From NCBI RefSeq assembly GCF_010093815.1, contig NW_022985556.1, positions 907,148 through 971,147 of the forward strand: a stretch of 64,000 bases of DNA, written 5' to 3'. This DNA comes from Pseudovirgaria hyperparasitica (taxonomy: Eukaryota; Ascomycota; Dothideomycetes; Acrospermales; Acrospermaceae). Each line of letters starts with the position of its first letter. The first letter of the stretch is position 1. The notes beneath the pieces were generated by a model that had not been told where the DNA came from, did not search any database, and was given only the letters and a program-made list of their open reading frames with translations. Below, in pieces: positions 10,385-22,052 of the stretch. The position numbers and the translations under genes are program-made.

Positions 10385-13312
10385 ATAGCCCCGCCGAAAA
10401 AGAAAACGTCTATCTATAAAAAGTTATAAGATCGTTAAGTACTAATAAGATAGACACGGTCCTAGTCAAGAGTTATAAGTGCTAAAGTAGGGCTATCGAC
10501 GGCTATCGTGGTATTAAGGCCATCTACTACTCTATATGGATAGGCTATAGAAGCTACGGAAGTAAATAAGTCTACTATTAACCGAATTATCGCTATCTAG
10601 AACCTATAAGAGCGATAGGACTATATTCTAGACACGTTTAATAATCTCCTTTACATTACTAGCCTCATAGAATAGCTCTTAAGTAGTATAGTTAACCTCT
10701 TCTAGGAAGTAGGAGCCGTAATAGGGTATAGTAAGGTAAAGATTAACTCCTCCATTCCGAAAGAAGTCTATAAGATAATTCGTCATGGAAGAGATACTAA
10801 CTCCCGTATCCTAAAAGCCAAAAATGTAATCCTATAAAACTAGCGAAAAGACCTCCCTAATAATAATAGCTAGTCACTCTAATCCGCTCTTAGACAGCTC
10901 TAGTAAATATAGAACTTTATAGAAAAGCTAGTAGCGCTCTTATGAATACGGACATAGGCGAGAGCAAGGAACTAGTTAAACGTATCTCTATAGTCCTAAA
11001 TCGGCTAGGGATAGAAGGGAAGAGGAATTAAGGTATATCTTTAGAGCTCTAATATCGATGCCGCCCTAGCTAGTAATAGTAATAAGAACGGTCTATCTCT
11101 CTAGTAACTCTCGAACTACTCTAGCTAATAAAATAAACTAATATTCTATAATAAGACGGGACTTATCATCCCCGCCAGTTAATAGTCACGGATAAATAGA
11201 ATGGTTTATAGGCCCGTTGAACACTACCTATAAATTAAAGAGATAAGTATATCGCCTCCGCCTTAGACCTTACCGTCGCTAAAACCAGCGTAGGTAACGC
11301 CTACGGTAAAGTCCCCTCTATAAAGCACGCCTTCTAGTTTAGTAGCATGTTATCTCTTCGAAGCTAGTCGTCTATTTAAAGTAAGTATTCCTTCTACTAC
11401 TACTAGTGTACGTCCCTTACCGGGCCATACGAGAACCTCTTTAGTACCTATTACGGCCACGCCGATAAAACCCACTCGCGGACATGCCTTATCTACCGGC
11501 CCTTAGTAATTACTAGGGGCGCCTATACGATAATCCCCGGTTATTCTTAGTTTATACCCTAAGATAATAGTATTAGTCGAGGAAGAGGACGAGCCTAAGA
11601 AGTATTGATGCGCGCCTTTAGTAATGAAGACTTTTAAGGCAGCTATATTATTAAAGAAGAATTTCACGAGTATTAAGGGAATAGCCCTACTAGTGCGCTA
11701 GAAAGCGTAGATAGGTAATATAGCTATTCCGTATAAAGTCTACTATAAGCATTACTAAGACGTGGCTAGAAAGAATAATATACTCGTTAGCGTGTCCTAC
11801 TTAAACCTAGTAGCGAGACTTAAAATAGTATATAAGTTTAGAGATAACGTAGGGGCCCTTAAAGTTTATAAGGACCGCTATACCTAGTTCGCGAAGTACG
11901 CGCGGCTACCTTATCCGATAGAGGTATTAGATATCTATCGTTACTAGGCCCTAGAGACCCCGAAGCAAGTTATTAATATTAAAACCATCCTTACTAGTAT
12001 CGTATTTATAATTTAGAAGAAGGATAGTAGAATAGATAGGTAACTCTTTAACGAGTAGGAACGTACTAGAAGTATTAATATTAAAGGGCTCTTCGAGCTA
12101 CTTAAAAAGACGACCTCTATACTTAATAAGAGTATCCTAGAACTCGCGAGGGATGAATTTAATATATACAAGTACTACCAGTGCATGTTTAATAAGAAAT
12201 TAAACTACGGCTGGCTACGAACTATATACTACTCCTATATCTAATAGTTTATTAGATAATACCCACTTTACTAGCTTACCTATATTACTCTTCGGCCCGA
12301 TCTTAACTACTATCTAATCTCGTACCCGTACTATACGAAGTCCTAGAATAGAGGTGATAAGACGGGTTTTAAGTATCTTAATAACGCTATTAATCGAATC
12401 CTCGATCCTAGTAATAGACACGGGTTTAATATAATCTAGAGAAGCATTAGTCTTAACGACGAACGAAGTAATGACTATACTATAATTGTTCCCCACTCCT
12501 ATAAGTTCTTAAATAAATAGTAGTCGAAGGCTAAGCTCCGCGAGGGGGTCAATCAAAACGGTATAATCACGGCTATTAACGATAAGATCTATAATACGGA
12601 CGATAAGAAACGATTTAGTCCCTTCGTCCCGGTCCCCTACTAGTCCCTTAAAGTATATATCTCTAGCCTACTAATAATACACGGCGCCTAGGGTCCCGTA
12701 AAGGGTGGAAGACGCACGATACTTCCATGGTATATCGCGATTGGCCCCGATTACATGATAATGGAAGTATCTAAAATAGATATATAGGAATAACTCGTAG
12801 TAGCTCATAGGAATTTAACTCCGGGACCTACGTCTCTATCGGGATTTTCTAATAAATACGGCGCGATTCCTTTTACCTTCCTAGCTGTAGTTTAACTCCC
12901 GAGTTTTAACGCCGTTAGTAACGTATTAGTCGGCCGTAAAAGATAGAATAGCTAGAAGGTAAAAGAAGAGGTAGCTATGTGGCTTAACGTAAGTCCTTAA
13001 TAACTTAAAGCTAAGGTAGACGCCTAGTTTAAGGAGGGCTTAAGGGTATTTATAGAGACCTTTAAGAAAATAGTAAGGTAGGAAAGGCTAGTCTATAGGG
13101 ATAGGTCGTTCTAGAAGGAATTTAACGAGGCGCGGGCCGCCAAGCGGCTAATTAATTTTAAGAAATTCGAGTCTAATATAGGCCTAGGTAATATTAAAGA
13201 GAACTTCTATAGATAGAAGAGGCCTAACGAACTATCCGATAAGGAGGAATCTAACCTCTCTAAGATAAGCGACACGATTCTTTAGGAGCTGGCTTATGAT
13301 CTCGAGTACTAA
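10385..13312 (+). pseudogene. Second ORF of copy A: 2OG-Fe(II) dioxygenase-like protein, RIP-inactivated
   Basis: The frame has 976 codons and is exactly collinear with 38820-41747 of copy B, with its start changed from ATG to ATA. The distal iron-binding His survives here: codon 766 is CAC (12680-12682) in LIIHGA. The HxD site at codons 664-666 has decayed to Tyr-Leu-Asn (12374-12382). Copy B shows the reverse pattern, so the ancestral HxD...H pair is seen only by comparing both copies. The N-terminal two thirds have no recognised domain. The product, if ever made, would have been a non-structural cargo protein of the retrotransposon. Confidence 0.65.
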
Positions 13313-13516
13313 GATTAGGCGCCTAGAAACCTACCTAATTATTAGTTAAGGGCTACCCTTAACTAATAATCCGGGCTAAGGTTTACCCGCGCCGAGAGGT
13401 TTACTAGAGGCGCATTTTATTTATATTAAGGTCTTTCTTTTAGGCGTTCTTTATATAGTTTCTTATACGGTTACTATACTACTAAGGGTAGTAGTTCTAT
13501 AGGCCGGGGAGGTATA
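13313..13516 (+). other. 3' internal region of copy A with palindrome and polypurine tract
   Basis: This holds the 33-bp palindrome at 13338-13370 and ends with a polypurine tract GGGGAGG (13506-13512) four bases before the 3' LTR. Copy B has the same arrangement (GGGGAGG 41941-41947). Confidence 0.7.
13338..13370. repeat. 33-bp palindrome after ORF2, copy A
   Basis: The arms ATTATTAGTTAAGGG and the reverse complement flank CTA. It lies just downstream of the dioxygenase-like frame. Confidence 0.85.
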
Positions 13517-13889
13517 TATAGAAGACCGCTCCTACAGCCCTATATGTATATATCCCTGGCTCGATTATATGGCTTTATTATATATTTAAGGAGGGCGTTT
13601 TCCTTGGTCATTCTACTCGGCGCGTTTTCCCCTATTACTAATATTCGACTATTCGACCTTTTCTTACGTTTATAGGCCTCTATAGGTATTAATTATTAGA
13701 CTTAGCTATTAAAGAATTAATTAAGAGTATTATATAGACCTATCCTATCGTAAAAGAGAACTAATAAGAAGTCGTGCGTTTAAAGAGAACTTATAATACC
13801 TAGGAGAGATACTTGTGAGTTCGTCGCGACTACTATACTAGGAACATAGCCATTTACAAAAGAGACACACGTGGCGATGGCTCACCATA
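13517..13889 (+). repeat. 3' LTR of copy A (373 bp)
   Basis: It starts TATAGAAGACCGC, the RIPped form of TGTGGAAGGCCGC, and ends CTCACCATA. Length and content match the 5' LTR, including the extra 60-bp segment missing from copy B. Confidence 0.88.
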
Positions 13890-13894
13890 CTATA

Positions 13895-14598
13895 TCTCTA
13901 TGGCTAGTGTGTTTACGCGTAGATGAGCTTCGCTAGACACGACGATATTCATAGGTAGATTATCTATGTCGGTAGTTATAGCCGTATCTATCTTCGATAC
14001 TACTCTAATATTAGCATCTAGAACTATATATATATATATATATGTCTAAGTATACTAGCTACGTCGTCTTCCATTTTAGTATCTTCTACGTTCTCTTTCT
14101 CCGCATGTTCCGGCGGTAACTATAACTATATCTCTATAGCTAGTATATTTACGCGTGGATAAGCTTCGCTAGGCACGACGACATTCGTAGGTAGATTATC
14201 TATATTAGTGGTTATAGCTGCACCTATCTTTAATACTACTCTAATGTTAGTATCTAGAACCGTGTGTATATATATGTGTCTAAGTATACTAGCTACGTCG
14301 TCTTCCATTTTAGTATCTTCTATATTCTCTTTCTCCGCATGTTCTAACGGTAACTATAACTATGTCTCTATAGCTAGTATATTTATATATAGATGAGCTT
14401 CGCTAGGCACGACGATATTCGTAGATAGATTATCTATATTAGTAGTTATAACCGCGCCTATATTCGATACTACTCTAATGTTAGTATCTAGGACCGTATA
14501 TATATATATGTGTCTAAGTATACTAGCTGCGTTATCTTCCATTTTAGTATCTTCTACATTATCTTTCTCCTTATGTTCTAGCGGTAACTATGTCTACG
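13895..14598 (-). repeat. Three tandem repeats of 234-236 bp (78 codons)
   Basis: Units start at 13895, 14131 and 14365 with TCTCTAT(A/G)GCTAGT and include CGTCTTCCATTTTAGTATC. The period is a multiple of three apart from a longer TA run in the first unit. The minus strand keeps one frame through them, so this is an in-frame protein repeat. The first unit is cut by the copy A LTR. Confidence 0.85.
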
Positions 14599-16146
14599 TA
14601 CCTATACCTATAGTATCTATATCTAGTTTAGCCTCTGTTATATCTATAGTCGTAACCATCGGTACTAACTTACTATTTATAGCCGCGATATGCCAATTGA
14701 ATTCTCTAGTAACGGTTTCCTTAACTATCCTATAGAGTATAGTAGTGTCTATACCACTAGTTTTAAGCTCTATTACCACTTCTTTACTTACTATCTTAAT
14801 AATAGTAGCCCTATATATATTATAACTTATTTTAGATATTAGGTATAGGCCTCGGAGGTACTAGATATAAGGCAGGAGGGCGCTAACGCTTAAGGCCTCT
14901 ACACGTCGTATATGCGTGTTACGGTTAGCTATTCTATAGCTAGTAGTTAAACTAGGATAGTCGTGACTCTCGTTATACCTATCTATTTCTATATACGACT
15001 TAGGCCATAGGTAGTAAGACGGCGTTAATGGCGATAAGATATAAAAACTAGATTTAGGTAGTAGGAGTTAAGTTACTACGTTTAGTAATTATAATGTAAT
15101 TTCGATAAGTACGGAGGAAGTAAAGTATATAAGTAAATGTTTAATTATTAGAGTAGATCTTATATAATTATAGTCGTAGTAATAATATAGCTAGTAGGAC
15201 CGGGCGTATCCCGACGTGAACTAGGTAGATACCGGCTTATACTAGTATCGTAACGTCTTAACCGAACATGTACGCTATAGTTATATAGCTAGTAGAATCG
15301 GGCATATACTAATATATAGTAGATAGAAGCCGTCTTACGTCGGATTATATCGCCTTAGCCAAGTACGCACGCTACTCTTACTACCTCTAGCACCCTTTTT
15401 ATTATTCTATTAGTCTTTAAAAGCGATATCTATATCCTCTATATCTAAGGTACTTTTAAGGCTTTTAAAGTTACTATCTTTAGAGCTCGTAGGTCGGTCT
15501 CGCGACTTCCCGGGTACCGATAGTAGTATATATAGTATTACTAGAGGAAGGGTTAAGTCGTTTAGGTAATACTATCTACTATCTATAATACTATCTCCGT
15601 AGGTATCTATACCGTCGTAGGCGGTAGCTTTCTATTACTATTATTATACTAATCGTAGCGAGTGTAGTATTAGGGACGGAGGGGCGGATTTATTCAAGCG
15701 TAACCTATATATAGCTATCTATACTATCATGTGTTAGTTACTGGTTTATATTTTATTTTACTTCGGGTATACTATCTATATCCTATCTAAGGCTAAGGAG
15801 TATTATACTATTACTATATTCTAGGACACATTCGATTACTAACTATAGAAGCCATCTAATATCTATCTCTAGTTCCGTTTTACTTATCATATACTTGACC
15901 ACTAGTATAATAGAATATATGGTAGCACGGCTCTAGTTAAGTGCCCTCCTAGTCTTTATTACGTATTAGACCCTAATTTACCGTATGAATACTATCGAAT
16001 TAATACACGAAGCGTCGCTATAGTCTTTCTACTAGTTAGACGTAGGTACTAGTATTTCGAGGAATGCGTTATCGTCGAACCTAATTATAAATTTAATTTT
16101 TCTCGTAGTATATACGTTAGTAGGCTGTGAGACTACTACGAGTATA

Positions 16147-16266
16147 GACTATAAGGTCATGGTATACGAGAGCTATAAGGTCGTAATAGGCGGGGGTTAT
16201 AAGATCGCGATAGGCGGAGGTTATAAGGTTATAATAGGCGGGGATTATAAGATCGTAGGATGCAGG
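16147..16266 (-). repeat. Five tandem 24-bp units (octapeptide repeat)
   Basis: Units of the type GGTTATAAGATCGCGATAGG start at 16147, 16171, 16195, 16219 and 16243. In the minus-strand frame of the surrounding gene they encode octapeptides such as PYNLRLSR and SYNPRLLR. Confidence 0.8.
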
Positions 16267-17670
16267 GCTATAATTACACGCCTCTTCTTATACTTAGAGA
16301 TAGTTTTTCTATAATATATAGTTTTCTATACTATAGTATATACCTAGTCGTAGATATAGTATAGCGCCTTTATCTCTATGCACTCTACTACTCTTTTCTA
16401 TACTACTAGGAATTCGCCCGCTACCTTATTAATAATCTCACGTACTCTTTTTACGCCGAGCTCGTTCTTAGTTTAACGTCTATAGTCTACGAGTAGAGTA
16501 GCCATATATACTTCTATATATAGCTACCTTATACGCGCCTCTATAGCTTTACGCTTTACTTATATATCTAGGCTTAAGATGCGAAGTAGTACTATGGTAA
16601 TTACTATATTCGGACGGTTACTTTGTTATAGAATTGGATTCGATATATTAATCGTATATAGTTAACGTACGTAGTTAATATAGTATTTATAATTTACGGA
16701 CTAATTATATAGTATATACGTAGTATATCGTGGGCGTAAGGAAGACGGAGGTATAGGTTAGACGATAGAGATAGAAGCCGGAATAATGAGGTACCTACTA
16801 GGTGAACCTCGTTTATGTTCTTATTATTCCTTAAACACGCGTTTATAACACGCACGTGACTTAGCGTGGCGTAGTTAGGCGTGTAGTTATTCACTTTATA
16901 TCGTCTAATACCCTTAATAGAATTAGATAGCCATGATTCTTATCTCGCAATATTATATCGTAGACGACTACGTCTAGGATAGTATATGGCTACGCATGTA
17001 CGAGGTGCCGCGTTAGTCTTATCCCATTTTATATTTATATACTTATCCCTAGGTACTCTCCGAGTATTATAAGCCTATATTTCATCGTATTCGAGTGTCG
17101 TATCCTTCTATGCTTTTAAAGTACGCGATATTTAGGTTTACTATATCCCGTATATATTATAGTTAAAGTCTAAAGGTAGAGGCTTTAATTAGGGCGTATG
17201 TTTTTTTATATTTTCTCTTTAGATAGTAATATCTCCCGATATAAAGGCTAGAAGTAGTTTTAAAAGTATAAAGGGGATAACTAAAGGAAGCCTACGTTAT
17301 TAGGCCGGGGCTCATAGTAGATATAGAATCGTGTTTATTTCTTAATCGGTAGGTACTAGTTAACGTACCTAGTGGCGCCGTATTATCTAATAGCGCGTCT
17401 ATACTAGAGTAGACGTAATAGAAATACCCTTAATAGGTCTTTAATAGAGCTAAACTATCTACCTAGTAGGATGTCGTGACTATATCTAAAATAGATATAG
17501 AGGTATACTTACTAAGAAGCCGTGACTAAGTAGCTCTAACACGTGAGTCTAATCGTATACTATTACTAATTAACTTCTATATCTTTATATATCGTAATAC
17601 CGCCGTCTCGGTCGGTATCCTCGTAGTCTCTATCGTTCTAGCCGCTAGTAGTTACTTTATTAGTAGTATT

Positions 17671-17745
17671 AGCTCTAGTAGTATTAGTTCTAGTAGTATT
17701 AGTTCTAGTGGCATTAGCTCTAGTAGCATTAGCTCTAGTAGTATT
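17671..17745 (-). repeat. Five tandem 15-bp units (pentapeptide repeat after the zinc knuckles)
   Basis: Units AG(C/T)TCTAGT(A/G)G(T/C)ATT run without spacers. On the minus strand, in the helicase frame, they encode N-(T/A)-T-R-(A/T). This forms a low-complexity C-terminal tail. Confidence 0.8.
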
Positions 17746-20700
17746 AACTAGATTATTACTATTTATACGTGCTAGTAATTTAGTACGGCTAGGATAATAA
17801 CACCGAGTATAACTAGTAGTCCTATAATTATAGTAAAACGTACCCGTAAGCGTCTTGGGTTTAGGGTAAACATTAGCTTTATAGCCGATGTTCTAATAGT
17901 TATTATATATAAGTATCGACCCTCTTGGATACTTAATAGACTTATGTCCTTCGACGTTATATTTATAGTAGACTAGCGGCTTACGGGGCTTAGTACTATC
18001 GGTAGTTTATTAATCGCTTTATTCTCCCCTCTCTCTAATACTAAGTATAGAGCGACCATATTAGGGATTAGATATATTAGAGAGTAGAGGGAGGCCATCT
18101 AGGTCGGGGGTCGTGCACGTGTATATCGCATGAATCTTAGAGTACTTATTCTATATCTCGCTAAGTACGCCGTCTAGAACTTTCTACCTCTTAAGAGATA
18201 TAAAGTTAGCGATAATAACTATTATCTATTTAGCGCGCGTGATAGTAACGACATTATGGTTTACTTCCGAGAGGAAGCCGAAGCGATTGGTTTAGACCGG
18301 GTTAATAAGGACTATATTATTATTATAACCCTAAGAACCGTCCTATGAACGCTATTAGATAAGCTTCTATACCGGCTTAGGTAGGGCATTAAATCGAGCT
18401 TTATCCGCTGCGATAAGTATAGTTAGAAGCGAGTTCCTAACTATCCCTTTAAATAGATCACGTTAGGCGGCGTATATAGAAATATAGAGTACGTAATCGA
18501 GTGCGACGCTATAACGGAAGAGCTTAGTAATAATCTACTAAGTGAAACGTAATAAGTCTATGTTATATATTAAGTTATTTACCGTGTACGCGTGATCCCT
18601 ATCGACGTTAGCATATACAACGTGTTAATAACCGCGGATTCCAAATATTTATCGAACGGTCTCTGCGAGTAGTATATCGATATTATTCATTATATAGGGC
18701 GAGGTCGTTAGCTCGCCCGAGTAAGTAATTAGCGATATAACGTTTATTATTCTAGAAACTAAGCGTTCTAACTCGGTAAGGCAAGTAGTTAGGAAACTAT
18801 ATTATATCTAGCGCTTTATAAAGGAGATCCTCTAGTTCGCGGCCTATATATTAGTACTATTACACTAGTAGGTGTCGAGCTAGCGTGGGTCGCCGACGTA
18901 AACAAATATTAGTTACCATTCTATAGTAGTGTAATTAACGATAATTCTAAGTATATTACTTTTAAGGATACGCGTAGCCTCTTCTATTATAACTAAAATC
19001 GGATATATATTACGGGCTACCTTAGTAATATTCATAATATATAGGGTCCCTATATAAATCTAGGCGTAGATAGTAACTAGGTTCTAGGTAGCGAGGTATA
19101 GCTCGTTCATCCTATTATGCTCCTCCTTAGGCATGTCCTTATTATAAGTATAACGTTTATAGATAGTACGTAATGGCCGAGCCGTTTCTTTCTCGAAATT
19201 CTTAGGGATCTATTTATATTAGTATTAAGATTTAACGAGTCCGATAACCTCGAGTATAATATAACTAGTATATAGTTTCTATAGATGAGTACGGGGATCC
19301 GTGCTATATTCCGATAGTTATTTACTATAGTCGGCCTAGGCTTACGCGAGGATAGTACCGCCTATTATATCGTCCTAGGTTAGCCCGATAAGAGGGTCGC
19401 CGCGACGAGATAGTCTAGCTATAGTAAAGAAAACCTCTTAATTAACGGCTTCGGGGCATCTTTAAAGAACGACCGGTATCTTTAGAGACTTATAGTAAGT
19501 AAATATATTACTTATATATTCATATGCTTTTCTTATAGCGTCGTCGTAGGTTTCGTTAGTTAGGCCGATAATAATATATATGTATATCCTATATATTTAG
19601 GTGGAACCTAGCGTAGGGAGGTGCGCTATCACATCGCTAGATAGGATGACTACCTTAGTAGTATAAGCGATGATAGAAGCACCGTTCATTTTATTAATTA
19701 GAAGTGTAGCTAGTAGTAGACAAAGCCATAAATGGCTCTTCCTAGCTCCTCCATAGCCGTGAAGTAGGAACTAAGCCCTAAGTACATCTATCGCCTATGT
19801 ATAGGTATACTATTATTAGGGAGATAGTTCCGAACGTATAATATCCTAGAGATTATAGAATCTTTTATAATCTTTAACGTAGCGGTTATAGTCGACGGGT
19901 TAAAGATTTAGGTAGTTATTACTAAGTATTAGGTCCTATATAGAGGGTAGTAAAGGGGATAGGACACTAGAGTAGACTTTAGATAATATTAGGAGTGTAT
20001 GTATATCGGCGACGGGGCTAGTAATGGAACCTTCGTCGCTAATAACATCGTGACTATGTTCTATATTCGTGTCCTTATTATTATCTAGGGATATAGATAA
20101 TTTAGAAAGAGTAATAAGGGTATCCTAAGGCTCCGTACTATAATCTAGAATCTCGTCGTTAGGGTTAGGGGACCTATACATTAGAGATATAGATACCGAG
20201 TCTATAATAACATTAAGGACCATCGTATTAAATGCATTCTAAGCGGTGTGGTCGTCTACGCCGCCGTCTCTAGAAGCTTATACGGCGTGGTAGGTTAGTT
20301 TCTAGCACGTATTAATATATTACTTAGTAAGCTTATTATAGGTTTATACGCTAACTAAAGCCGGAACGTCCGTAAACCCTATAAGCGTAGTAAGGGACAA
20401 CCCGATCGTACTTAAACTAGTATCGCTAGTCCGAATAAAATATTTAGGACGAGCTCGAGTTACATTAGTAACTATATCCATTAATATAATCGGTACCTTA
20501 GATACTTTAGGAGAACGCCTAACCTTATTAAAGACTTTTAGAGCGAGGCATTCGAATAGGAGGACGCCTAGGTAAAATTAAAGGACTTTAAAGCGGTATA
20601 CGTCGTTATTATAATCCTTTGAATCTACTTTAAGGTACCCACGACTACCTAGTTCTATACGATGGAATCCTTTCGCATCAATGGGATAGACGATAGCTAA

Positions 20701-21734
20701 GAGCGCCTAAGTAACACCTAAGAGCTAGATATACCTAACGGTAACGTCTTAGAATTAGGATAATAGAAGATCCGCCTATTCGTCTTATAAGGTACTTATA
20801 GCGATATATATTAGGTAGTTAAATTTCTTATCGAATAACTCGCGGTAGAGAATAGAGATCTAGGGCTAAGTGTCCGGCCTACTTATTATACCGTATTATA
20901 TATAGGGAGTAGTAACTTCTATATACCATGAATTAATCGGATCGCTCTCTAGTTTAAGCTTATTATTAAAGCCGGTAAGATCTATAGGGTTACGTAGCGG
21001 TAGTAAGATACGAACTATAGTATAAGTACCTAGATCTTCGAAGAATTACTTCACTCGTTCATATATTATATTAGGTCCGACATACAACGGGATAGTAAAA
21101 CCTATACTAAGAAGCTTACTAGCTATAAGTTTAATAATCTAAAAGTCGTGAGGGTCTTCGTAGAGGCCGGTGTTAATATATAGTATATTAGCTTTATCCG
21201 CTTCGCTTATAATAAGATTAGGAAGTTTAGAAAAATACTCGATAAAGTCGTCTACTTACTTAACCTTAAAGATCTATACTATAGGGTAGTCGGATAATAG
21301 GAGGATATTAGTACGATTAAAGCGGAGTAAGCTTATTAAGGATACTAATTTCCCTTTATTAATCTATTAGAAGCGAGCACGTAACTTAATCTAAGAGCGG
21401 TACTTAGAGAATTCAAGGAATCTATATATATAACTAATTAACTCTTCGAAGCCGTGACCTTTACTATAAGCCTTAAATACTACTAGCTTAAGCTCGGCTT
21501 GAGTTTTCGCTTATTCCTACTTAAGTCCATCTATTTCTCTACTAATACCATAGATATTCCTAAAGGTTAACTATAGATCGCCCTATATAAGAGAGATCTA
21601 ATAGGTGGCGTAAGTAGAAACGGGAGCCTTACTACTTTGGACCTTCTTAAGTTTATACTCGTCGTTAGGACGGTAGTTACCGGTAAGTATACTAAAGACG
21701 AGTGGTTTATTATCGGTCGAGACGGTAGTCGTAT

Positions 21735-22052
21735 CGTAAGCTTCGACTTAAGCGTAAGGCTCGGCTTAAACGTAAGGCTCGGCTTAAACGTAAGGATTAG
21801 CTTAAACGTAAGGATCGGCTTAAACGTAAGGCTCGACTTAAATATAAGGATCGGCTTAAACGTAAGGCTCGGCTTAAACGTAAGGATCGGCTTAAGCGTA
21901 AGGCTTGGCTTAAACGTAAGGATCGGCTTAAGCGTAAGACTCGACTTAAACGTAAGGCTTAGCTTAAACGTAAGGCTCGACTTAAGTATAAGGCTCGACT
22001 TAAACGTAAGGCTCGACTTAAACGTAAGACTCGGCTTGAACGTAAGGCTTAG
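21735..22052 (-). repeat. Seventeen tandem 18-bp units (hexapeptide repeat in the helicase gene)
   Basis: The unit CGTAAGGCTCGGCTTAAA recurs 17 times without spacers from 21735 to 22040, with a partial unit after. In the helicase frame on the minus strand it reads E-P-Y-V-Q-A, with TAA at the Gln position in RIPped units and CAA kept in one. The frame continues in both directions. The opposite strand is also open for 172 codons, but that is a by-product of the repeat. Confidence 0.85.

Larger units (their letters stand above)
2448..13889 (+). mobile_element. Ty3/Gypsy LTR retrotransposon, copy A, full length, heavily RIPped
   Basis: The element is 11,442 bp with 373-bp LTRs (2448-2820 and 13517-13889). 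A gag-pol frame (3480-9758) is followed by a second frame (10385-13312). Both frames have exactly the lengths seen in copy B. The order protease, reverse transcriptase, RNase H, integrase is that of Ty3/Gypsy. Damage is heavier than in copy B: both start codons have become ATA and most Gln codons are stops. No target-site duplication is visible (AGTAG before, CTATA after), and the two flanks belong to different repeats. A deletion or recombination at one side is therefore likely. Confidence 0.9.
13890..17400 (-). pseudogene. RIP-broken repeat-rich protein gene, unknown family, 3' truncated
   Basis: One minus-strand frame reads from about 17.4 kb to the copy A LTR, with stops almost only TAG/TAA at Gln positions. 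Pieces seen in order: VNNYTPNYATLSHVRVINA (near 16,894), an octapeptide repeat (16147-16266), an acidic stretch LDIEDIDIAFKD (near 15,430), ELKTSGIDTTILYRIVKE (near 14,770), and three 78-residue repeats containing SILRHIYI and TTNIDNLPTN. I do not recognise the family. It lies downstream of the helicase gene on the same strand. The frame runs into the copy A LTR, so its C-terminus is missing. The upstream limit is uncertain. Confidence 0.5.

Noticed and set aside
16694-16894. 60-66-codon minus frames as independent small genes
   Set aside because: They are in phase with one another and with the repeat protein, so they are pieces of one RIP-broken frame.
21735-22052. CRISPR-like direct repeats
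   Set aside because: The units are contiguous without spacers, the genome is eukaryotic, and the array is coding.
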